Assembly: GCA_963281255.1 (NCBI GenBank)
Contig: OY725489.1
Coordinates: 2,418,001-2,482,000, forward strand
Length of the DNA: 64,000 bases
DNA from: Aphrocallistes beatrix
Taxonomy: Eukaryota > Porifera > Hexactinellida > Sceptrulophora > Aphrocallistidae
Reading direction: 5' to 3'
The notes under the pieces were generated by a model. It searched no databases. It saw only the letters and a program-made list of their open reading frames with translations, and was not told the DNA's origin. Made by a program: the position numbers and the translations under genes. How positions within the stretch are numbered: position 1 is the first letter of the stretch; every line of letters begins with the position of its first letter. This document shows positions 34,509-44,533 of this stretch, one piece after another.

Positions 34509-35649
34509 GTTAGGATGATTCAGGATGAGCTTTACCACATTTGATTAACACAGCGACAATGGCCTTACCACTTCTTCTGAGCTTCCGACGGCCCTGTTTG
34601 GGGTATCTATGCTAACATTTTGTTGTAGGAGTTACAGACTGTCTTATAAATTGGAAAATTGATCAAAGAAGTAGAGTGATGGCATCCACTCATAATATTA
34701 TCATGACATTTATAGATAGACAGCAGGGACGGACCCAGGGGTGGCATGATATCCAGGGTCTCCACCCTCCACTCAAAGAGAAAGTGCAATCGTCAAGTCT
34801 TAGCTAAGAATAAGCTTAATACCACGGTTCGTCCCCTTTAATAAACCTTGATTTGCCCCTGGACAGAACTCAGCAAAATATTTCTGTTTCTCCAATTATA
34901 TTTCACTATAATAACAAGTACAAGCGTAAAAATTAGTAATTCCGTATACGTAGTAGTACACCCTTAGTCAACAAACAGCATCCGTCTGCTACTTTAAAGA
35001 TTTCTATTTGGAGAAGTGAAATTGTTCGGCTAATCGAAGGCTTACTGTACTATGGTGATCCCATACTATGTGTATCCCAAATACCAACTCGTTTAAAGAC
35101 ACACAAAGAACCCCAAAGACTCCACTGGTCTCAAGGATTCCTCAAAACCCCCAAACCCTCGTTATCAGGTTTTGAACACTTTGATAGGGACGAGTTGACC
35201 AAAAAAGGACCAGTTGGTATTTTGCACGAGTTTACTGGGGGCATAATCAGGACAGTTTATACCGAGTATTTCTGTCCTTGCCCAGAATGCACCCATGGGG
35301 GTATATCCTGAGCTAGCCCACTTCATATCCGAGTATAATCTGGTCTAGCCCATAATATGCCCAGGTATATTCTAATGGGAGTATATTCTGGGCTGCTACA
35401 CCTGTATTCGGAAGTGCACCGTATTAACAATTAGCAGCACATAATCCACATTCTCTCTTCGCATAAATCCTAGCTACGTAAACTCCTTTGGTGACATTAT
35501 CGAAACATAAGGTTCCCTATCATATTAATTTTGACGTTCGCAATCCCACCAGTAAACCTAAACTCAGATAGAAGTACCCAACTTGTTGGGATGAAGCCAC
35601 TGACATCGAAATGATGATAACAACATTTCATAAACTAACAGTGTAGAAT
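34509..35649. other. Intergenic with possible hAT scraps
   Basis: CAGGGACGGACCCAGGGG at 34728 and TTTGCCCCTGG at about 34850 could be ends of a small decayed hAT MITE. Around 35260-35395 variants of GGGTATATYCTGRGCTAGCCC recur three to four times. No coding frames. Confidence 0.35.
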
Positions 35650-35875
35650 GGAGGTGAAGTGTATTATATAAGAACATTGTTTATACTAAAATTATACGCC
35701 TGCATAGAATTGATAAAAATGAATCTAGTGTAGCATAATACAAGAATATGTTACTTTAAAGTAAGGAAAACCTAGTAAATTTCAGCAGATTTCTAAAATT
35801 ACAAATCATGGTCATAAAGCGATCTTACAAGTATTTGAGAGATGAGAATTCACACTCCATTGTTCAGATACTATT
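35650..35875 (+). repeat. Segmental direct repeat, copy 2
   Basis: Counterpart of 27750-27990, same orientation, non-coding. Confidence 0.75.
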
Positions 35876-35965
35876 AATTACGGTATACGTACTTCTAAAC
35901 ATCTAAATATGTCAAAACTGATGTTTTGAGATCTTTTAATTATCGTCATAGACAAAAACGTTATA

Positions 35966-36034
35966 CAGTAGAGTTCGCTTATTAGCAAGTCGGGTTTTGC
36001 ACGAGAAAAACTTGCTAATAAGCGAACTCTACTG
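35966..36034. mobile_element. 69-bp palindromic pogo-type MITE
   Basis: Perfect 25-bp inverted repeats starting CAGTAGAGTTCGCTTATTAG, flanked by TA (35964-35965, 36035-36036). The loop is about 19 bp. Confidence 0.85.
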
Positions 36035-36121
36035 TATAATACTTACGAAACTTTCTACTCTATTCAAAAGCAACCAAAATTTTCTCCAAATTGAAGATTG
36101 TAAATTAATTAATACATAATA

Positions 36122-36206
36122 CAGTATAATCTCTATTAGCAAGTTCTTCCTAATAAACGAACTAAAAGTTCGTGTATTAGCAAGTTTTCTTGCTAATAAA
36201 CGAACA
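36122..36206. mobile_element. Decayed relative of the 69-bp MITE
   Basis: Four spaced TATTAGCAAGTT / AACTTGCTAATA-like blocks with AAACGAAC. Ends diverged. Confidence 0.5.
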
Positions 36207-36223
36207 GGGCTGGGGTTGGTTAA

Positions 36224-36767
36224 GGATACCGCCCTCGAAAAAACATATGATTTGCATTAGAGCATACGATGAAAGTAGAGCTATAAGAGATGTTAAGCGT
36301 GGGGAGGTATCTCCATCAAGAAATACTGGCACATTCCAAACCGTTTTTGATTCTCATTTCTAGATTTTGAGATACAGTGTCTCAAAGTCTGTTTTTTTAA
36401 TTTTCCGCTAGCACATCTTAATTGTAGAAATTTAGGCACTCAATGAATTGTTTAGGACATACCAAGGAATCAAACGCATCCAAAATCGAATCATAGATAG
36501 TCTATCATATTTGCAACTTCATAGGACCAGAAGAAAGTTAAAATGACAAATATTGTAAATTTTATCGGTGTCCGAAAAAAAAGGGCCAAAAAACGGCGAA
36601 AATGTCTGTTTTTTTGGGGAAATCGAGAATAAAATCACCGAGTTAGAATATATCCAAAAAATGGTGGTCCTACGTTCATCGCCTAATGATATGGAACAAT
36701 TCTTGAAATTTTTAAACTTCTATCTCAAACCAAATTTGAGAAATAATTCTGTAAAGACGGTCAATTT
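36224..36767 (-). mobile_element. TTAA element, partial copy 2
   Basis: Begins after TTAA (36220-36223) with GGATACCGCCCTCGAAAAA. It is the reverse complement of about 17660-18204 in the copy at 16253-18204. It is cut off at GGTCAATTTT, where the 31-bp array of the MULE begins; the remainder does not reappear beyond 39570. Confidence 0.85.
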
Positions 36768-37232
36768 TAGAGTTGGCATTAGTTCTACTCGAGTTTTAGA
36801 GAGTTGGCATTAGTTCTACACGAGTTTTAGAGTGTTGGCATTAGTTCTACTGAGTTTTAGAGAGTTAGCATTAGTTCTACTCGATTTATTGAGAGTTGGC
36901 ATTAGTTCTACTCGAGTTTTAGAGAGTTGGCATTAGTTCTACTCGAGTTTTAGAGAGTTGGCATTAGTTCTACTCGAGTTTTAGAGAGTTGGCATTAGTT
37001 CTACTCGATTTTTTAGAGAGTTGGCATTAGTTCAACTCGATTTTTTAGAGAGTTGGCATTAGTTTTACTTGAGTTTTAGAGAGTTGGCATTAGTTCTACT
37101 CGAGTTTTAGAGAGTTGGCATTAGTTCTACTCGAGTTTTAGAGAGTTGGCATTAGTTCTACTGAGTTTTAGAGAGTTGGCATTAGTTCTACTCGAGTTTT
37201 AGAGAGTTGGCATTAGTTCTACTCGAGTTAAT
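36766..37232 (+). repeat. Left terminal array, 15 x ~31 bp
   Basis: Unit AGAGTTGGCATTAGTTCTAC + TCGAGTTTTAG, mostly identical. Variants include one-base deletions (units 3, 13) and TCGATTTTTT forms (8, 9). Confidence 0.92.
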
Positions 37233-37462
37233 TAAATGAATAAATAATAATGAAGTACATATTTTAATGAATATAGAATGATGAAGTACATATTTTAATG
37301 AATATAGAATGATGAAATATTAACTTGAATGAATAAAGAATAATGAAGTAAAGATTTGAATGAATATAGAATGATGAAATATTAACCCTGATTAATAAAA
37401 AATAAATAATAAAATTACTGGATGAATAAAAATAATGAAAATGGACTGCGTAAAGTTAATGG

Positions 37463-39063
37463 TTAATTATATATTTGGAACTTATCCACGATTGAAGAAC
37501 GGCATGTTGGACAGGTTTGGCCAAGTTCTTCAATTTTGTCACTGCATTCTCCACAGCAGTTTGCATGTCTGCATGGTAAAAATATCCATGTTGAGGTTCT
37601 AGGGCTAAGACAGATGACACAATTGTGACTTCTTGTACTTTCTGAATTATCCTCCACTTCCGAGTTGTCAGAATTACTAAAATCTTCCGAATTATCAGAA
37701 TAATTACAATCTTCTGGATATGCAAAATCGTTTACGTTTTTTCCAATTGTATTACTTATTGCCTCCAGATATTCCCAAGGTGTAAAATGACCATTAATCA
37801 ATTGATTTTTAAATGCTGTTCGGCGCTCATCATTAACAACATTCTTACGTTTTCTTGGCCTGCTTATTTCTTTCCCACTTGATAACCTTGCAAACTCGAG
37901 ATCAGTATCCACAATTATTTCATTTAAAACTGTCAAGAAATTCCAAATTCGGGGATGGCCAGTCTGAGCTCTTGTCTTAAGCTTTGCATGATAGCTTTTA
38001 GCTCCATTATTTGTAGTTGATTTCGTATCAAAAACAGATAATTCCTCGGTACTAACCTGACAGAGCCATCTCTTCGTAAAATATCTTCTGAGTTTAACTA
38101 AATTGATCATATCTGTATCAGTAAGTGTCGTAGGAGAATTTAGAAGACTGTATGTAGGTTGTATAAGTGTACTTGGGAGGAAGGGAATGGCCATCAAGTA
38201 TCTGACAAATGTTGATAATTCTTGATTGCTGTGAAAACTGTTGACAAGTCCGAGTTTTGAAGTTTGTTTCCAGATGCATTGCGTAAAATGAAACCAACAG
38301 CCTTTAATATTAATATCTGGGTAAAACTCTTTTATTACATTCCTTGGAGCGATTTCCAGTCTGACATAGTACATGACATATGATTGAACTGGGGGATAAG
38401 ATTGCGAATGCTTTCCATAGTGCATTTGTATAGCCCTTCTTCTTTTCCTGTCAAAAGACAATGGATTGCAAGTAAGCTGTGCTTTCCAACTGTTACAAAA
38501 ATGGTCCACAGTTGAAAGAATTGCTTTGGAACACTGTAGAAAGTTCCATCGAATTGAATATCCGGTGTCTGAGGTATCACTTCACTCATTTTATCAGAGA
38601 AGAATATGAGAGCTGTTTGGTCATTAATTGAAACTGTACTTTTATGGAACTTTCCAAAGGTGGTATTCGGTAACAACAGGGATAATTCTGTAGCGTTTGA
38701 AGGTATTTTCGGCTCTAAACTCCTTCTTGAGCGATACATTGAAGATTCGCATTGAGGGAATGATACCTCAATTGCAAAAGAATCCTCTCTAGCCGCATCA
38801 TTGAATACTTTTCGAAGAGGATCTTTTGAGGTACGTGCCATGGTTATGCATTTCTTCTTTAGGTTATAGGTTTCCGAATGGTAGTTCGTTAAGTCGTGGT
38901 TATGAACGTTGCCTGGGGAAATCAAATTTGTGTCCCTATCCAGTTTAGCCGTTGCTTTGCATCCATTTCTGAATAGAGCACATTTGAGGTAGACTGAATT
39001 AACTGCATATTTGCGTCTAAGATACTTATGACCATCTGCTGTAGTGAGAACATGTCCATTCAT
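37463..39063 (-). pseudogene. FLYWCH-MULE transposase with C-terminal RING finger, one frameshift
   Basis: ATG at 39063. The first about 60 residues form a FLYWCH-type finger (YLRRKYAVNSVYLKCALFRN.C, HNHDL). A DDE core follows: IQFDGTFYSVP (first Asp), TMSDWKS (second Asp), then a one-base shift between 38335 and 38360. In the new frame are KGCWFHFTQCIWKQ, NNGAKSYHAK and HPRIWNFL. The position usually Glu in NN..E..H is Lys here, so catalysis is probably lost. An acidic Ser/Asn-rich linker leads to an RING finger at the very end, CVIC-x12-CRH-x3-C-x2-C-x10-CPTC, spaced like those of IAP proteins. A RING would suggest ubiquitin-ligase activity, an inference. Full length about 530 residues. Confidence 0.85.
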
Positions 39064-39375
39064 ACGTCGATAATTATCTGTTTTGTATTAAATTTTCCGA
39101 ATTTCTTGTGGGTATGCTCATATGGTGCTCCAATTTATAGGAATCTCTAAGTGTTTCGTATTTCACAGTTTTTAATTCGCAGCCGCAGAATCAAGAATGA
39201 CGTTCGTTGAGCTATAGGCAAAACCTAAAAACTGACAAACAACAGTGGAACTAATACAAACATTATCAATATTTAGATTTAGTTAAACTCAAAAGATACT
39301 TTACAAAGAGAGAACTCTGTCAAGTTAGTACCAAGGAATTATGCACTTATTAATTTAATAGATTAAATTATAATT

Positions 39376-39570
39376 CCAACTCTCTAAAACTCAGTAGAAC
39401 TAATGCCAACTCTCAATAAATAGAGTAGAACTAATGCCAACTCTCTAAAACTCGAGTAGAACTAATGCCAACTCTCAATAAATCGAGTAGAACTAATGCC
39501 AACTCTCAATAAATCGAGTAGAACTAATGCCAACTCTCTAAAACTCGAGTAGAACTAATGCCAACTCTCC
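39376..39570 (-). repeat. Right terminal array, 6-7 x ~31 bp
   Basis: Complement of the left unit. Here two forms are mixed, with CTAAAACTCGAG and CAATAAATCGAG cores, so the arrays were homogenised separately. Confidence 0.92.
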
Positions 39571-39691
39571 AAATTCGCAATAATGCAGCGCTCACGGATT
39601 TGACGACTAATATTTAACCTGATATTGAAAAATTTACAATCTTCAGTGGTCTGGAAATAGACTATTTGGTTAGAAAAATTGTAATACAAGT

Positions 39692-39721
39692 AATCCTTAC
39701 TATTAAAACTCGATTAATATT

Positions 39722-39778
<57 letters not shown>

Positions 39779-40275
39779 CTGTTACGAATTGATTGAAGAA
39801 ACTGCCAGGCGCAGAAAGCTGATTTTTGGCATGTGGGAGTCTTTTGACTATGGCTCCAGTAAGTTCTGAGCTCAGACGAAAATGTCGACTCATCATGGAA
39901 TTATGACGTCATTGTCACATTTTAAAAAGTTAAGCAACACAGTTATTCGGGCATAACTCAGCCATTATAGGAGATAGAAAGCTGAAATTTTAAGAAAATC
40001 TGTATACTAACATGTCTCACATATGATGCAACTATCATCAAAAAATGATGACTCATCACTTTGTTATGACGTCATCATTACGCATCCAAAATTTTTAAAT
40101 TCACAAATTTGGTGATTTTTCGAGTGATATCGATTAGCACAGTAGGACACACATATTTAGAGATGTTATCTCCCTTATAATTAACCAATGTGACTCCAGG
40201 CGACCGAAGGGAGCCTCCGGCGGACACAAAGTGTCCGCCAGCCGCGCAGCGCAAGCAAGCGCGAAGCGCGCTTGT
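39692..40275 (+). repeat. Family A repeat, full-length copy
   Basis: From ATCCTTACTATTAAAACTCG through a long pure (TA)n tract (about 39724-39776) to the GC-rich terminus GCGCGCTTGT. Both hairpin arms are intact (GGCGGACAC AAA GTGTCCGCC). TGACGTCA at 39904 and 40067. Confidence 0.92.
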
Positions 40276-40789
40276 ATATATATATATATATATCTGTTAC
40301 GAATTGATTGAAGAAACTGCCAGGCGCAGAAAGCTGATTTTTGGCATGTGGGAGTCTTTTGACTATGGCTCCAGTAAGTTCTGAGCTCAGACCAAAATGT
40401 CGACTCATCATGGAATTATGACGTCATTGTCACATTTTTAAAAGTTAAGCAACACAGTTATTCGGGCATAACTCAGCCATTATAGGAGATAGAAGGCTGA
40501 AATTTTAATAGAATCTGTATACTAACACGTCTCACATATGATGCAACTATCATCAAAAAATGATGACTCATCACTTTGTTATGACGTCATCATTACTCAT
40601 CAAAATTTTAAAAATTGACAAATTTGGTGTTTTTTCGAGTGATATCGATTTTAAAACTAAGATGGACATATTTAGAGATGATATCTCCCTTATAATCAAC
40701 CAATGTTACCTCCAGGTGACCGAAGGGAGCCTCCCGCGGACACGAAGTGTCCGCCAGCCCCGCAGCGCAAGCAAGCGAAGCGCGCTTGT
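40276..40789 (+). repeat. Family A repeat, tandem second copy lacking its 5' end
   Basis: Follows the first copy directly, fused through a (TA)n tract where its 5' end should be. It is nearly identical to copy 1 and ends GCGCGCTTGT at 40789. Confidence 0.92.
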
Positions 40790-41206
40790 CTAATTTATAT
40801 CCATTCGTGTATAATTAATGAATGTCATTAGTATATATTTTCTTAATCTCATAAAGCCTATTTGAAACCAAACTCAAATGGTCTAATATCGTTGTGTGGT
40901 CTTAAACATTCGATATGTATGTATATCGAATGTTGTATCGTAACAGTAATCAGTATTCCCTCTAAGCAATCCTGGGGGAGGGGCTACTCTCGGGAATTCT
41001 TTGCTTTTTAGGCTTCTCCCAAAAATTTAGATTTTAGAACCGTTCCCCGAAATTAGAGGGTAATATGTCCAGTAGAGGCTCTATATGGAGCGATTTATAA
41101 ATGTTTTCCCCTCCCATTGGACTTATTTTCACCAAAAGTTCTCTTTAACTAATGTAGTATGCATTTAGTTTCAAATAAAATAAAATGTCTACATTTACAA
41201 TATAGT
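40790..41206. other. Intergenic, nothing recognised
   Basis: Contains a palindromic ACATTCGATATGTATGTATA-type stretch near 40907-40934 only. Confidence 0.4.
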
Positions 41207-42111
41207 ACAAGCTCGCTTCGCTTGCTTGCGCTGCGCGGCTGACGAATACAGTGTCCGCCGGAGGCGCCTGGGGTCACATTTATTAATTATAAAGGAGATA
41301 ACATCTCTAAATACGTCTGTCCTACTGTTATAATCGATATCGCACGAAAAATCACCAAATTTGTCAATTTTAAAAATTTTGATGTGTAATGATGGCATTA
41401 TATGTGAGTAGGGCATTAGGATCTTTCGATCCATGATCGAAAGATCCGGATCGCGATCCTTTTTTTGAGGATCGAGATCGGATCGACAATCCTTTTTAAA
41501 AGTAGGATCGGGATCGGATCGACAATCCTTTTTAAAAGTAGGATCGGGATCGGGATCGGATCGAAACTTTTACTGAATTCGATTCGATCCTTTTTCTTTT
41601 TAATTCCCAAGTTGGAGGTGAAAGTGCTGAAATTTATGTTATGTTTTTTAATGTGTTTTATGGTTTGAATACTAACTTAAGCACTAAGTATGCCTCAGGC
41701 TGCCGCAGACGGACGGACATTGCACGCCGCCCATGCCATAAGGCATCTTCCAGGAGCTGTACTAAAAATGATAGTCCTATGACTATTATTGAAAGGATCT
41801 TTTTGGGGATCGTGATCGGATCAAAGATCCTTTTATAAAATTAGGATCGTGATCGGATCGAAGATCCTTTTATAGGTTAGGATCGGGATCTGGATCTAGA
41901 TCCTTTTTTTGAGGATCGACTAATGCCCTATATGTGAGGTATATTAATATATACATTCTATTACCTAAAATGGCTGAGCTATGGTCGAAAAATTGGAATT
42001 TCTAAATTATAAAAAAATCTAAGAAAAAAGACTCACAAATATCAGCCTTCTGTGCCTGGCAGCTTCAATCAATTCGTGACATACACACACACACATATAT
42101 GTATATTTATA
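41207..42111 (-). repeat. Family A repeat, diverged, interrupted by a hAT MITE
   Basis: Reverse copy whose 3' end starts at 41207 (ACAAGCTCGC). It is split by 41409-41930 and resumes to the ACACACAC/TATA microsatellite near 42100. The 5' end is replaced by a Tc1-type end. Confidence 0.8.
41409..41930. mobile_element. hAT-type MITE rich in GGATCG repeats
   Basis: Perfect 11-bp termini TAGGGCATTAG / CTAATGCCCTA flanked by identical 8-bp TATGTGAG (41401-41408, 41931-41938). The subterminal regions are made of GGATCGGGATCGGATCGA-like repeats facing each other. The 65-codon frames (RIGIGSTILFKS) are translations of these repeats. 522 bp. Confidence 0.9.
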
Positions 42112-42380
42112 CAGTACCCAGACAAAAGTATTTGCGCCACTTCATCATCTCACGTTGATTTAATACTAAATGGGTCTATTTATGAAGATTAAAACTCCGA
42201 AACGGTAAGTGATACAACTAATCGGGTTTCAGATTCGAAATCTTCGCATTCGAATTAGTTATTGTAGGATATATCTAATCAATTATTAATTCCCAATGTT
42301 TTCAAATTATCAATCACTGCCACCTTGTGCCACATATGTCCCTTTTTATCACTATACATTATGGTGATGTACTACCTCTC
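42112..42380 (+). mobile_element. Tc1-type element fragment
   Basis: After TA, CAGTACCCAGACAAAAGTAT. The inner CACCTTGTGCCAC segment matches the Tc1-type MITE at 22593-22919. The right terminus is missing. Confidence 0.55.
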
Positions 42381-42384
42381 GTGT

Positions 42385-43166
42385 ATATATATACGTAATA
42401 TATTAAAATGTTTTTTTTGTTTTGTTTGCCCGATTTGATTGAAGAATTTGGAAGTCATAGAGATGTGAAAATTAGCATGTAGGTGTTAAATGATATGACT
42501 ACGATTAAGTTCTAAGATCTAAGCGAAATTTTAACACATCTACAAAAAAATTGGAAACCATTTTTCGCACCTTTTCTACAAAATAAATGACTACACTATC
42601 ACAATAGAAACCATTGTACGACACTATAGATCGTCATTGTTAATAATACTGCAAGCCACAACTTATGTTTGATATCTTAAATGTATTATAGTGTATGGCA
42701 ATAAAAAAGATTGTGTGCATATTTTCACAACTTTATATACATATTTTCACACCATTTGACGAATTTTGAAAAATATGCTAGAAACTAGCTTCCAACGAGT
42801 GACATGGGGTTTTAAGGGGTGTAGATTTCGAATATCATATTTTCGACTAAGTTTGATAATTCATTTGTTTACTTTTGTTTACAATAAATACATAGATACT
42901 AAATAAAGTAAACAGATTACAAAAATAGGCTAGACACTAGCTTCCAACGGTTGACATGGGGTATTAGTGCTGTAGATTTCGAATACAAGTATTATTTCTT
43001 CGGATCCAAATGATAAATTATTTGTTAACCTTTGTTACAATATTTATATAAAATAGAAAAATTCCCGAAATAGGTTAGTTTGAGTAACTTCAGGCACCCG
43101 CAGGGCGACTATGTGGACACGCAGTATCCGCAAGACACGCATCGCAAGCAAGCGAAGCGCGCTTGT
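42385..43166 (+). repeat. Family B repeat, longest copy
   Basis: Starts in a TATATATACG tract and passes GATTTGATTGAAGAATTTGG. It contains two related internal units (CTAGCTTCCAACG...GACATGGGG...GTAGATTTCGAATA at about 42787 and 42942) and ends with GGACACGCAGTATCCGCAAG and GCGCGCTTGT at 43166. The terminal 70 bp are homologous to the family A terminus; the rest mostly is not. Confidence 0.88.
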
Positions 43167-43982
43167 TCATTAAAGTCATAAATAATTTTGCACGCAGTGC
43201 TGCGAAAAGCTACATTTGACATACCAGAATTATAAAGAGGGAATATAAAATTGAGAATGTTAAATTGCACATTTCTGCATAATATTTTTCCAGATATGAC
43301 TAAATATCGCTAAATATGATCATAAATATACGAAAATCTATAATATCTACTTTTAAAATTAGAAAAGGTTGAAATTCCCTGATCTTTTTCAAATTTTGTC
43401 CGGCCGACGGCAAAATATGCTCAAGAGGCCTGAGCATATTTTTGAAAGGTTTCACTAATTAGATTGCAGCACATTTTTAGTATGTTATTCTAGAGTTACT
43501 TGTGGGCAGAAAACAATTAGAATAAATTATATTGCATTTTTTTTCAAGGGGTCAAATCAAAGTTGATTGGGCTAATAGACATTAATCAAGTTTAAATTGT
43601 AAGGATATCTGGTAGGAAATAAACTCGTATAATTATTTTTTTCACTCGCTCCGCTCGCTCTGAATATCAAATAATTATAAAATAATTCGATCAACATATC
43701 AATTAGGGCTGGTATAATAAAAGTTTATTAATAGTGTTTGTCATGTATTTTTGCTTCTAAATTTTCAGATGTTTGAAAGGAAAACAATTTCTTGACCTCT
43801 CTTAATTCCAGTGATATAAAACTTATTTAAAAGAGAAGAGCGAGTGACTAGGGGGAGGGGCTACCAAATGGAAATTTTCTGCTAGGAAGTACAACGTTGA
43901 GTGTGGTTCAAATTCTAACTTACTGTAATTTTGATTGTTATTATTAAACTCAAAAGGCTGCTGCTACGCAGTTAGAAGATCA
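43167..43982. other. Intergenic, nothing recognised
   Basis: A lone reverse family A/B-type 5' end (TTAATCAAGTTTAAATTGTA) lies at about 43573. There is no coding frame. Confidence 0.4.
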
Positions 43983-44387
43983 CAGGGTTGCAGTGGGAAT
44001 GGGAATCTGTGGGTATTCCCATATGGGTTGGGAATGGGAATGACTTTAAGCCTATGGATATTCCCACGTGTGGGTTCTGTGGGTTTCTGTGGGTTTTCCT
44101 GTGGGTTTCTGTGGGTTTTCTGTTGGTTTCTGTGGGTTTTTGTGGGTTTCTGTGGGTTTACTTTTGGTATCTGCAGGCATCTGTCGAGATTCAGTGTGAA
44201 ATCCTATTTAGGCCATTATAATATCATTGTAAACATAATCTTGTAGTCTATTATTATATTAGTTAGGATCTGCAAATTCAATTAGTTTTTGTGAGTTTTT
44301 CTGTGGGTTTTTGTGGGTATTCCCACAGAAATCCTGTGGGAATGGGATGGGGATGGGTATTGAAATTCCATTCCCACGGCAACCCTG
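43983..44387. mobile_element. hAT-like MITE with GTGGGTTT tandem core
   Basis: Termini CAGGGTTGCAGTGGGAATGG and complement of CAGGGTTGCCGTGGGAATGG. The core is a TGTGGGTTTC/TGTGGGTTTT tandem repeat, which gives the artefactual Gly-Phe-rich frames. Eight-bp flanks do not match, so the target duplication is unproven. Confidence 0.7.
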
Positions 44388-44482
44388 CCTAATTAGCAAT
44401 AACCTTGTCCATTAATGCATAACCTTGTCCATTAATGCAATCAGGGTTTCAGAAACGCATTATATATATTTAATATATAACT

Positions 44483-44533
44483 AGTCCGCTTCGCTGCGCG
44501 GCTTGCGGATACTTTGTGACCGCAGAACTTTCC
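44483..44533 (-). repeat. Family B terminal remnant
   Basis: Only about 50 bp of the reverse 3' terminus (TCCGCTTCGCTGCGCGGCTT and a damaged hairpin). Confidence 0.6.

Larger units (their letters stand above)
36766..39570 (-). mobile_element. MULE transposon with 31-bp array termini
   Basis: A FLYWCH-MULE-RING gene (37463-39063) lies between arrays of the same 31-bp unit in opposite orientation: 15 units at 36766-37232 and six to seven at 39376-39570. MULE inverted termini may be long or built of subterminal repeats, so the arrays are best read as the ends. I could not find a clear 9-bp target duplication. Between left array and gene (37233-37445) is an AT-rich degenerate repeat of GAATGAATATAGAATGATG. 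Confidence 0.75.

Noticed and set aside
34728..34855. Small hAT MITE from CAGGGACGGACCC to TTTGCCCCTG
   Set aside because: Only about 11 of 16 terminal bases match and the flanks share no 8-bp duplication.
36766..37232. Regular 31-bp repeats resembling a CRISPR array
   Set aside because: Units are directly tandem with no unique spacers and have an inverted counterpart at 39376-39570; the DNA is eukaryotic.
41416..41668. Frames with RIGIGSTILFKS / PIPILLLKRI repeats
   Set aside because: Read-through of the GGATCG repeats of a hAT MITE.
43935..44246. Gly/Phe/Val-rich frame (103 codons)
   Set aside because: Read-through of the GTGGGTTT tandem repeat inside a MITE.
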